Shown in pieces: positions 1 through 5,277 of a stretch of 8,686 nucleotides of DNA. The notes under the pieces were generated by a model. It had not been told where the DNA came from and did no database searches. It worked only from the letters and a program-made list of their open reading frames with translations. Every line of letters begins with the position of its first letter. Position 1 is the first letter of the stretch. This DNA is from Campylobacterales bacterium (lineage in GTDB: Bacteria > Campylobacterota > Campylobacteria > Campylobacterales > JALSKU01). Where the stretch lies: the NCBI GenBank assembly GCA_027023175.1, contig JALVWW010000315.1, positions 16,939 to 25,624 on the forward strand, read 5' to 3'. The position numbers and the translations under genes are program-made.

Positions 1-1
1 T

Positions 2-98
2 GGCTTACAGAAACATTGACCCTGACAGGGTGAAAAATGAACTAAAAAAAAGATTTACCCAAAGCGGTTTAGAAGAGAAGAAAAACAGGAAAAAGTAG
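2..98 (+). CDS. 3' end of an unrecognised protein (partial)
   Basis: An open frame enters from the left edge (first whole codon at 3) and stops with TAG at 96-98. Only about 31 C-terminal residues are visible, beginning AYRNIDPDRV and ending in a very basic tail (KKNRKK). The tail is charged and hydrophilic, probably a helix followed by a disordered lysine-rich end. I cannot assign a family from so little. The stop codon overlaps the AGG that is the best ribosome-binding candidate for the next gene, whose TTG start is 6 nt after this stop, so the two are probably co-transcribed. The other two forward frames are closed by stops near 16 and 31, which supports this frame. Confidence 0.6.
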   Translation, partial: AYRNIDPDRVKNELKKRFTQSGLEEKKNRKK

Positions 99-104
99 GT
101 AATT

Positions 105-620
105 TTGGAGTTTGTAAAACTGTATTTTAAACATCTTAGTCCTTATGATTACATAGGACTGGGTGTTGTAGGTATAGTTTTTTTACTTCTTTTTATTTTG
201 TCGCTTATACTTTTGTTTAAAAAGCCTTTTTTGGGATTTGTTTTTTTTATTTTATCTTTGATGATACTACCTTTTGGAGCATATGGAGTTCAAACACTCT
301 TAAACAAAACTATAAGAAAGTGCGAATTTCAGATAAAAAACATAAAACCGTTACACTTTTCAAAGTCACTCTTTATAGAAGCTCAGATAAAAAACCTTTC
401 AAAGAGTGATTTTCAAATGTGTCTGGTACGTTTAAAAATTATAAAAAAAAGCAATTCAAAACTAAAAAAATTTTTATATGAATTAAAACCATTGGCAATC
501 AAGACGATATACATACATAAATCAATACAAAAGAGAAGTTCTTATGCTCTAAAAAAAATTTTGGATAATGTGATGTATTCAAACAATGATGAGATGACGG
601 CAAAAATAAATTGTTATTAG
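105..620 (+). CDS. Small membrane protein, diverged DUF2393-like paralogue 1
   Basis: A 171-residue protein of unknown function. Two hydrophobic helices are visible at about residues 17-38 and 42-64, separated only by a Lys-Lys turn, then a soluble domain of about 105 residues. The Lys-rich turn between the helices suggests by the positive-inside rule that both ends face the periplasm, though this is weak. The soluble part has a stretch like the next gene's (an IEAQIKNLSKSDFQMC segment against FFGQVQNVGRFKIGHC) and both end in Cys plus one aromatic or His residue. I therefore read the pair as paralogues, the second being the more typical DUF2393 member. The start is TTG at 105, chosen because AGG at 97-99 lies 5 nt upstream and the next in-frame Met falls inside or after the second helix. 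It is followed after 20 nt by the second paralogue. Function is not known. Confidence 0.72.
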   Translation: MEFVKLYFKHLSPYDYIGLGVVGIVFLLLFILSLILLFKKPFLGFVFFILSLMILPFGAYGVQTLLNKTIRKCEFQIKNIKPLHFSKSLFIEAQIKNLSKSDFQMCLVRLKIIKKSNSKLKKFLYELKPLAIKTIYIHKSIQKRSSYALKKILDNVMYSNNDEMTAKINCY

Positions 621-640
621 AGGTACTCTAAAGGATAAAT

Positions 641-1180
641 ATGACTTACTTTACTATATTGCACTGGATAACATTGATAGTTTTTTTGCTGCTTTTTATA
701 CTGCTTGTCATTGTTTCAAAAAAGGAAACCAATCCAAAAATATTTTGGTCAATGGTCTTTTCCTCTTTTTTGGTAACAAGCATGCTCGCACTTTTTTCCA
801 TGTTTGTACTGGATAAATATACAAAAAAAGGCAAACTCATCAGCATAACCCACAAAAGAGTACTCTTGAATGAAACCATCATGTTTTTCGGTCAGGTTCA
901 AAATGTGGGTAGATTTAAGATAGGTCACTGTAAACTCGAGGTAAAGATTGTAAATAATGCACTTAATTTAAACAATATTACAGGTAAAACTTTTTATGCT
1001 CCACGCTCCGGCCTCGGTTCACTTTTTTCAAGCAAAGAAGAGAAACCTTCAACTATTATCAAAGATTTTACCATAGCCAAAAACCTAAAACCGGGAGAGA
1101 TAAGAAGCTTCAGTGCCACCATGCCATATCCGCCATATTTTCAAAAGGCGGATATAAGATATAAATTATACTGCCACTAA
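641..1180 (+). CDS. Small membrane protein, DUF2393 family (paralogue 2)
   Basis: A 179-residue protein that I recognise as DUF2393-like, a family of unknown function found mostly in Campylobacterota. Hydrophobic helices lie at about residues 5-26 and 34-57. The loop between them (SKKETNPK) is positively charged, which suggests a periplasmic location for the C-terminal 120 residues. That part looks like a beta-sandwich: a GQVQN strand, a strand carrying Cys97, a flexible Gly/Ser/Lys insertion at about 120-137, then a KNLKPGEIRSFSATM strand of the type seen in bacterial Ig-like or FxLxN domains. Cys97 and the penultimate Cys178 could form a disulfide. The start is ATG at 641 with AAGGAT at 631-636. 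It forms an operon with the preceding gene and ends convergently against purF, 42 nt away. The family call is from memory, without a profile search. Confidence 0.78.
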   Translation: MTYFTILHWITLIVFLLLFILLVIVSKKETNPKIFWSMVFSSFLVTSMLALFSMFVLDKYTKKGKLISITHKRVLLNETIMFFGQVQNVGRFKIGHCKLEVKIVNNALNLNNITGKTFYAPRSGLGSLFSSKEEKPSTIIKDFTIAKNLKPGEIRSFSATMPYPPYFQKADIRYKLYCH

Positions 1181-1194
1181 AATAGTAATTAGTG
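1175..1194. terminator. Weak AT-rich hairpin at the convergent gene ends
   Basis: CACTAA (1175-1180) and TTAGTG (1189-1194) form a perfect 6-bp stem with an 8-nt loop, overlapping the stop codon of the upstream gene. A second possible stem is GTAATT (1206-1211) with AATTAC (1221-1226), reaching the purF stop. There is no GC-rich stem and no clear U-tract, so this is at best a weak terminator for either strand. It is the only candidate structure in the gap. Confidence 0.25.
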
Positions 1195-1219
1195 ACTCGT
1201 GATTCGTAATTAGTGAGCA
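1185..1219. repeat. Five tandem 7-bp repeats between convergent genes
   Basis: Five consecutive heptamers fill the gap between the DUF2393 gene and purF: GTAATTA, GTGACTC, GTGATTC, GTAATTA, GTGAGCA (consensus roughly GTRAYTM). Units 1 and 4 are identical and each is followed by GTGA, which gives an 11-bp exact direct repeat 21 bp apart. Short AT-rich heptamer tracts are known from intergenic regions of several bacterial groups; their role is unclear. Confidence 0.75.
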
Positions 1220-1222
1220 GAA

Positions 1223-2566
1223 TTACTTGATAAAATAATCTCCATCAAAGCTAACCAAAGAGTAGTTTCTATCGTATCCTATGGCTTCTTTGAGTGCCTC
1301 GATGCTTAAAAAAGTTAGGCTGTCCGCTCCCATATAGTCTCTTATCTCATCTTTTGTTTTATTGGCACTCATAAGCTCATCAAAGCTTGGTGTATCTATG
1401 CCGTACTTACAAGGGTATTTTATCTCAGGAGCAGCTATCATCATATGCACCTCTTTTGCTCCAGATTCTCTTAGCATTTTTACAATTTGTTTTGAAGTAG
1501 TACCTCTAACCAAAGAGTCATCCAAAACTATCACTCTTTTACCGTTTATCTTCTCTTTTATCGGTGATAGCTTTAGTTTTACCTTCATATCTCTAAGCTC
1601 TTGGGTGGGTTCAATAAAAGTTCTTCCCACATAGTGGTTTCTAACTATCGCCAACTCAAAAGGAATACCGCTTTTTTTAGAATAGCCCAAAGCTGCAGCT
1701 ACTCCGCTGTCGGGAACCGGTACAACCATATCTGCTTCTATGTGAGATGCTTCATTTGCCAAAGCCCAGCCGATTCTGCCTCTTACTTTATAAACACTTT
1801 TTCCGTCTATCACGCTGTCCGGTCTTGCAAAATAGATGTATTCAAATGCACATGGTCTATAATCACTCTCATAAAGCTGAATGGATTTCATATCTTCGGG
1901 CATCTCTTTATCAAATATAAGCATTTCACCTGGTCTTATATCTCTTACAAATTTTGCTTTTACAAGATCAAATGCACATGTTTCACTTGCCACTATATAT
2001 CCGCCACTTTCAAGTTTTCCCAAAGATAACGGTCTTACCCCGTATCTGTCTCTTATGACAAACATTTTTGTTCTGCTTTGGATGATAAAACAGTATGCAC
2101 CCTTGATTTTTTCCAAAGCTTTGATAATTCTGTCTTTTAAATGCTTTTCCTGACTTCTGGCTATGAGGTGCACGACATTTTCCGTATCCATTGAGGTGGC
2201 AAATATAGCCCCCTCTTTTATAAGCTCTTGCCTTACTTTATCTTTATTTGTCAGGTTTCCATTGTGTACTATGGAAATTTCACCCAAAGAGTATCTTACA
2301 AATATAGGCTGTGCATCAAGTATGGAATCATGTCCGGCAGTAGAGTATCTGTTGTGACCTATAGCCATATCTCCTTTTAGTATTTCAAATGAATTATCAT
2401 CAAATACTTCGGTTACTAAGCCTCTGCTTTTTATAGTTTTTATATGCTCACCGTTGCTGGCACTTATACCTGTAGCTTCCTGGCCTCTGTGCTGCATAGC
2501 AAAGAGGGCATAGTAAGCTATTCTAGAGGCATTTTCATCACCATATACTCCTACTACCGCACACAT
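1223..2566 (-). CDS. purF: Amidophosphoribosyltransferase
   Basis: Catalyses the first committed step of purine synthesis: PRPP plus glutamine gives phosphoribosylamine, glutamate and pyrophosphate, in the cytosol. The N-terminal Ntn-type glutaminase domain (about 2-230) starts directly with Cys2, the nucleophile, so there is no propeptide. It also shows HRGQE at 26-30, HNRYST at 71-76, and HNGN at 101-104. The phosphoribosyltransferase domain (about 240-430) carries the PRPP loop VIVLDDSLVRGTT at 345-357. At 447 residues it is close to the usual size for the short bacterial forms. Cys239 and Cys386 match two of the four [4Fe-4S] ligands of the Bacillus subtilis enzyme. The C-terminal CxxC pair appears as Ser436 and Ser439. 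The ATG lies 1 nt after the dapB stop, with TAGGA inside the last dapB codons as ribosome-binding site. It is the last gene of the trxA-trxB-dapB-purF run. Confidence 0.97.
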   Translation of the reverse strand: MCAVVGVYGDENASRIAYYALFAMQHRGQEATGISASNGEHIKTIKSRGLVTEVFDDNSFEILKGDMAIGHNRYSTAGHDSILDAQPIFVRYSLGEISIVHNGNLTNKDKVRQELIKEGAIFATSMDTENVVHLIARSQEKHLKDRIIKALEKIKGAYCFIIQSRTKMFVIRDRYGVRPLSLGKLESGGYIVASETCAFDLVKAKFVRDIRPGEMLIFDKEMPEDMKSIQLYESDYRPCAFEYIYFARPDSVIDGKSVYKVRGRIGWALANEASHIEADMVVPVPDSGVAAALGYSKKSGIPFELAIVRNHYVGRTFIEPTQELRDMKVKLKLSPIKEKINGKRVIVLDDSLVRGTTSKQIVKMLRESGAKEVHMMIAAPEIKYPCKYGIDTPSFDELMSANKTKDEIRDYMGADSLTFLSIEALKEAIGYDRNYSLVSFDGDYFIK

Positions 2567-2567
2567 T

Positions 2568-3338
2568 TTAAAGTCCTAAACAATCATTTATACTGTAAAG
2601 TCTCGGCTCTTGAGCCACTATCCATTTAGCAGCTCTTATGGCACCTTTTGCAAAAGTATCTCTACTTGTTGCAGTATGATTTAGCTCTATAAATTCTCCG
2701 TCATTATAAAATCCGACCGTATGACGACCCACTATATCTCCACCTCTTAAAGCCATGATAGCTATCTCATCTTTGCTTCTTTCACCTATATTGCCGTTTC
2801 TGCCGCTCACTCTGACTTCATCAAGTATCAACCCTCTTGCGTTTGCCACACTTTCTCCTAGTGTCAGGGCAGTACCACTCGGTGCATCCTTTTTGTATCT
2901 GTGATGCATCTCTGTAATCTCTATATCAAAATCACTCAGTGCTTCAGATGCCAAATAGGCAAGCTTATTTAGCACAGCTACTCCCAAAGACATATTGGTT
3001 GAATAAAGCACAGGCGAGAGCTTACTTAACTCTTTTATCAGATTGTGCTGATGGGGATTGAGTCCGGTTGTACCTATGATAAGCGGTTTTGGTACTTCAT
3101 TTATAGCATACTCCAAAAGTGACTGTGTTCCTGCCGGCAATGTAAAGTCTATCACTACATCAGAGTTTTCCAAAAGTGTTTTAGTATCATTTGTCACCAA
3201 AATTCCTTTTGGCACTTCAAAACTAAACTCTTCTATAGCATGCAAAACTGCAATCTCTGCTTTTTTATCATTTTTTAAATTTTCTATCAAGAGTCTCCCG
3301 ACTCTTCCAGTTGATCCGTGAATTCCTACTTTTATCAA
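2568..3338 (-). CDS. dapB: 4-hydroxy-tetrahydrodipicolinate reductase
   Basis: NAD(P)H-dependent reductase of the diaminopimelate pathway, giving tetrahydrodipicolinate for lysine and peptidoglycan synthesis in the cytosol. The protein has 256 residues, within the family range. The Rossmann N-terminus has GIHGSTGRVG at 5-14, VVIDFT at 61-66 and GTTG at 89-92. The signature HHRYKKDAPSGTA at 145-157 supplies the catalytic His145 and Lys149 and the substrate-binding PSGT. GRHTVGF at 204-210 is also typical. The start is TTG at 3338-3336: it gives the expected MIKVGIHG N-terminus, and AGGAG at 3345-3349, within the last trxB codons, is a good ribosome-binding site. It lies 1 nt after the trxB stop and 1 nt before purF, so translation of all three is probably coupled. 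Nothing appears broken. Confidence 0.97.
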   Translation of the reverse strand: MIKVGIHGSTGRVGRLLIENLKNDKKAEIAVLHAIEEFSFEVPKGILVTNDTKTLLENSDVVIDFTLPAGTQSLLEYAINEVPKPLIIGTTGLNPHQHNLIKELSKLSPVLYSTNMSLGVAVLNKLAYLASEALSDFDIEITEMHHRYKKDAPSGTALTLGESVANARGLILDEVRVSGRNGNIGERSKDEIAIMALRGGDIVGRHTVGFYNDGEFIELNHTATSRDTFAKGAIRAAKWIVAQEPRLYSINDCLGL

Positions 3339-3339
3339 T

Positions 3340-4281
3340 TTATTCTCCTAAAGAGTCTACATAAGATATGGCTTTTATAGCTGCCGTTGCTCCGTCACCT
3401 GCTGCGCAAACTACCTGTTTTGGAGCTTCTATGCGGATATCTCCCGCTGCAAACAAACCCGGGATCGAAGTCTTCATAGAAAGATCCACTATAACTTCGC
3501 CCCAGTCATTTACATCACATAGGTATGAGCCGTCACTCTGTTTTAGAACAGAATTGTTCACATTCATTCCGACAAAAATAAAAATCCCAGGAACTTTCAA
3601 GTCTCTTTCATTCCCCTCTTTGTCAACCATTAAAACACCCTCAACCCCCATAGCATTACCGTACACCTTTTTGATAGAGGAGTTTAAAACAAGCTCTATA
3701 TTGTCACTTTCCATAACTCTTTTGACAATTGCAGGGCTTGCTCTAAAGCTATCTCGTCTATGTATCAGATAAACTTTTGAGCAAATCTTGGAAAGGTACA
3801 AAGCCTCTTCCAAAGCTGTATCACCGCCACCTAAAACCGCAACTTCTTTATCTTTGTAAAAAAATCCGTCGCAAGTGGCACAGGTACTTACACCTTTGCC
3901 AAAAAATTCATCTTCACCTTCAAATCCTGCTCTTTTTGGAGTACTGCCGGTACAAACTATAACACTTTTTGCCTTGACTTCTTCACCGCCTGCAAGAGAA
4001 ACTTTAAAAGTTTTATCATCATTCAGACTTACTCTTGTAACCTCTTTCATTTCATGCTTTAAGCCAAACTTCATACATTGTGCGGGCCAACTCTCCATAA
4101 GCTCCATTCCTGTAACTTCTCCAGGAATTCCGGGATAGTTTTCTATCTCACTACTTTGAGTGATTTGACCTCCGGGCATCCCTTTTTCAAACATAACAAC
4201 ATTTTCCAAGCCACCTCTGGTAGAGTAAAGTCCTGCGGTAAGACCTGCGGGCCCTCCTCCAATAATCGCTAAATCCAACAT
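3340..4281 (-). CDS. trxB: Thioredoxin reductase (NADPH, FAD)
   Basis: A flavoenzyme that transfers electrons from NADPH through FAD and a redox disulfide to thioredoxin. The 313 residues match the low-molecular-weight bacterial TrxB size. Motifs in order are: FAD-binding GGGPAG at 8-13; the GGQI segment at 37-40; the redox-active CATC at 134-137; the NADPH Rossmann GGGDTALEEA at 151-160; HRRDSFRAS at 174-182, which contacts the NADPH phosphate; and the FAD-binding GLFAAGD at 275-281. The intact CATC and HRR motifs argue for a true NADPH-dependent TrxB rather than a ferredoxin-NADP reductase-like relative. The start is ATG at 4281-4279 with AAGGAT upstream (revcomp of about 4287-4292). It is 35 nt downstream of the cysteine-free membrane protein gene and two genes from its partner trxA, and its last codons carry the dapB ribosome-binding site. 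Confidence 0.96.
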   Translation of the reverse strand: MLDLAIIGGGPAGLTAGLYSTRGGLENVVMFEKGMPGGQITQSSEIENYPGIPGEVTGMELMESWPAQCMKFGLKHEMKEVTRVSLNDDKTFKVSLAGGEEVKAKSVIVCTGSTPKRAGFEGEDEFFGKGVSTCATCDGFFYKDKEVAVLGGGDTALEEALYLSKICSKVYLIHRRDSFRASPAIVKRVMESDNIELVLNSSIKKVYGNAMGVEGVLMVDKEGNERDLKVPGIFIFVGMNVNNSVLKQSDGSYLCDVNDWGEVIVDLSMKTSIPGLFAAGDIRIEAPKQVVCAAGDGATAAIKAISYVDSLGE

Positions 4282-4299
4282 TTTTTATCCTTGCATCAA

Positions 4300-4327
4300 T
4301 TTTTAATTATTCATTTTTAATTTTTAA
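4300..4327. repeat. Four tandem 7-bp AT repeats upstream of trxB
   Basis: On the + strand the units are TTTTTAA, TTATTCA, TTTTTAA, TTTTTAA, flanked by CAA and TTG. The tract covers most of the 35-nt gap before trxB and extends into the last codons and stop codon of the preceding minus-strand gene, so that protein's final residues are encoded by repeat. It has the same 7-bp period as the tract at 1185-1219 but a different unit. Confidence 0.65.
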
Positions 4328-4772
4328 TTGTCTCTATCATACTGTCTTGTTTGTATTTGTTTTTTTTGACTCTTTTTATAATAAAAAGAGAAGGTACTAC
4401 ATATATATTGAACCTTTGTATCAAAGCAATAAGTCTGTTTATGCCACTGGTTAAGTATATCACTTTTTTACTGTTTTTAAATCTTTTTTGGTAAATATCT
4501 ATAGCTAATATTTTATATCTATTTTTTACTTTTTTTACTATTTTTTTGAGATTATCTTTGCGGGAACTAAATATAATGACTACATAATTTTCATCTTTGG
4601 GTTTGAAGATATCTTTTTTTTCATAAAAAACCCATTTGTCAAAATCGATAAATTTAAACTCTGCAAACTTATAGTTGAAGTACGCATACGCACTTGCTAT
4701 CATCAATGCACCGAAAAATGATGCAAAGAGATAGTTAAGGGAGAAGAGTCTTCTCCCTTTTTTAAAGCCCAT
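4317..4772 (-). CDS. Membrane-anchored, cysteine-free thioredoxin-fold-like protein
   Basis: A 151-residue, very basic protein that I do not recognise as a named family. A positively charged start (KKGRR at 4-8) precedes one hydrophobic helix at about 13-33, which suggests an N-in anchor with the rest in the periplasm. The soluble part resembles a thioredoxin fold: strand YVVIIFSS (63-70), a helix of Lys-rich repeats, strand ILAIDIY (88-94), helix INRLIALIQRF (111-121), then NIYVVPSLFII (122-132). That last segment matches the cis-proline segment GIRSIPTILFF of the adjacent TrxA, with Pro127 as the cis-Pro. The whole protein has no cysteine, so the CxxC is absent and it cannot act as an oxidoreductase. 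It begins 2 nt after the trxA stop with no visible Shine-Dalgarno sequence, so its translation is probably coupled to trxA. The fold call is my reading by eye; the coding call is firmer. Confidence 0.72.
   Translation of the reverse strand: MGFKKGRRLFSLNYLFASFFGALMIASAYAYFNYKFAEFKFIDFDKWVFYEKKDIFKPKDENYVVIIFSSRKDNLKKIVKKVKNRYKILAIDIYQKRFKNSKKVIYLTSGINRLIALIQRFNIYVVPSLFIIKRVKKNKYKQDSMIETIKN
4737..4759 (-). other. Perfect GC-rich hairpin in codons 5-12 of the Cys-free gene
   Basis: AAGGGAGAAG (4737-4746) and CTTCTCCCTT (4750-4759) form a perfect 10-bp stem with a 3-nt loop. In the minus-strand mRNA it is preceded by A-rich sequence and followed by UUAACUAU, so it lacks the U-run of a terminator in the operon direction. 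Read on the + strand it is followed by T4760-T4763 and resembles an intrinsic terminator against antisense transcription. Confidence 0.6.
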
Positions 4773-4786
4773 TTTTATAAAAGGGC
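4767..4786 (-). promoter_or_regulatory. Hairpin enclosing the trxA stop and next start codon
   Basis: In the minus-strand mRNA, GCCCUUUU (4786-4779) pairs with AAAA plus GGGC (4775-4772 region and 4770-4767) to give an 8-bp stem with a 3-nt AUA loop and one bulged U. The bulged U is the middle base of the AUG of the cysteine-free gene, and the trxA UAA lies in the loop and stem. This suggests the start opens only when a ribosome finishes trxA. Predicted by eye; no folding energy was calculated. Confidence 0.45.
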
Positions 4787-5092
4787 GTCCAATTTCTCTG
4801 CAATTACCTGCTTACCTGCTGCTCCTACCATTTGATCTACAAGTTGACCATCCTTAAAGAAAAGGATTGTAGGAATAGATCTGATACCGTACTGGATAGC
4901 GATATCCTGCTCTTCGTCGGTATTTACCTTGCAAATCTTTGCTTTGCCTTCATAATCATTTGCCAACTCTTCGATAACTGGAGCTATCATCCTACAAGGC
5001 CCACACCATGGAGCCCAAAAATCAACCAATGTTACACCCTCTTTTATAGTATCGTTAAAATTAGATGCATTAAGTTCTAAATATTTTCCCAT
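4775..5092 (-). CDS. trxA: Thioredoxin
   Basis: A 105-residue cytosolic disulfide reductant, reduced by TrxB and used by ribonucleotide reductase, peroxiredoxins and methionine sulfoxide reductases. The classic active site WCGPC has the catalytic Cys30 and Cys33, within VDFWAPWCGPCRMIAP (23-38). The buried Asp of thioredoxins is Asp24, and the cis-proline loop RSIPT (71-75) has Pro74. An additional Cys54 lies in KICKVNTDE. Length and motifs are fully canonical. The ATG at 5092-5090 is preceded by AAGGAG (5104-5099), a strong ribosome-binding site. It is the first gene of the minus-strand run, with its own promoter upstream. The strong ribosome-binding site here and the hairpins just after the gene are compatible with higher output of TrxA than of the downstream enzymes. 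Confidence 0.98.
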   Translation of the reverse strand: MGKYLELNASNFNDTIKEGVTLVDFWAPWCGPCRMIAPVIEELANDYEGKAKICKVNTDEEQDIAIQYGIRSIPTILFFKDGQLVDQMVGAAGKQVIAEKLDALL

Positions 5093-5111
5093 TATAATCT
5101 CCTTAAAATTT

Positions 5112-5134
5112 AAGTGCTCTTACACTTTGAAGTG
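5112..5134. promoter_or_regulatory. Alternating AAGTG/CACTT/AAGTG motif at the trxA start site
   Basis: AAGTG (5112-5116), CACTT (5123-5127) and AAGTG (5130-5134) give two overlapping inverted repeats covering the predicted trxA transcription start and early leader. They could be an operator or two alternative small hairpins in the 5' leader. No regulator can be named. Confidence 0.3.
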
Positions 5135-5136
5135 AT

Positions 5137-5164
5137 ATTATACTATCTTTTCTTTAAAAGGCAA
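5137..5164 (-). promoter_or_regulatory. Probable housekeeping promoter of the trxA run
   Basis: On the minus strand there is a perfect -10 TATAAT (5142-5137) with TTGCCT as a partial -35 (5164-5159) at 16-nt spacing. Transcription would start near 5130, leaving about 37 nt of leader before the trxA ATG. Campylobacterota promoters often lack a good -35, so the -10 is the main evidence. Confidence 0.6.
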
Positions 5165-5178
5165 TTATGCTGATGTTG

Positions 5179-5193
5179 TAATATGTGATATTA
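5179..5193. promoter_or_regulatory. Perfect 15-bp palindrome in the divergent intergenic region
   Basis: TAATAT-GTG-ATATTA is a perfect 6-3-6 inverted repeat. Its centre (5186) lies about 56 bp upstream of the predicted trxA start site, a distance compatible with an activator, and about 140 bp upstream of the HD-GYP start codon. The form suits a dimeric regulator; the AT-rich arms recall Fur/PerR-type boxes but do not match a consensus that I can state with confidence. Confidence 0.35.
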
Positions 5194-5277
5194 AAAACTA
5201 TCCTGAAACATTGATGAAATAATTTAAGACTACTTTAATATAATAGGTTATATAATATTGCATCAAATGGTTTAACT

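Noticed and set aside
646..882. A 78-residue open frame on the minus strand.
   Set aside because: It is the shadow of the two membrane helices of the DUF2393-like gene on the + strand, which has a good ribosome-binding site and family character.
1601..2029. A 142-residue open frame on the + strand.
   Set aside because: It is antisense to purF, which has unambiguous catalytic motifs over this interval. The translation shows no recognisable domain.
3368..3772. A 134-residue open frame on the + strand.
   Set aside because: It is antisense to trxB, whose motifs are intact across the whole interval.
4737..4763. An intrinsic terminator for a + strand gene.
   Set aside because: The stem and T-run fit a terminator on the + strand, but no credible + strand gene ends there. 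It was kept only as a hairpin with a possible antisense-terminating role.
5238..5259. An imperfect AT-rich inverted repeat (AATATAATA and TATAATATT).
   Set aside because: It has one mismatch in nine, consists only of A and T, and is explained by two neighbouring TATAAT hexamers; not distinguishable from background.
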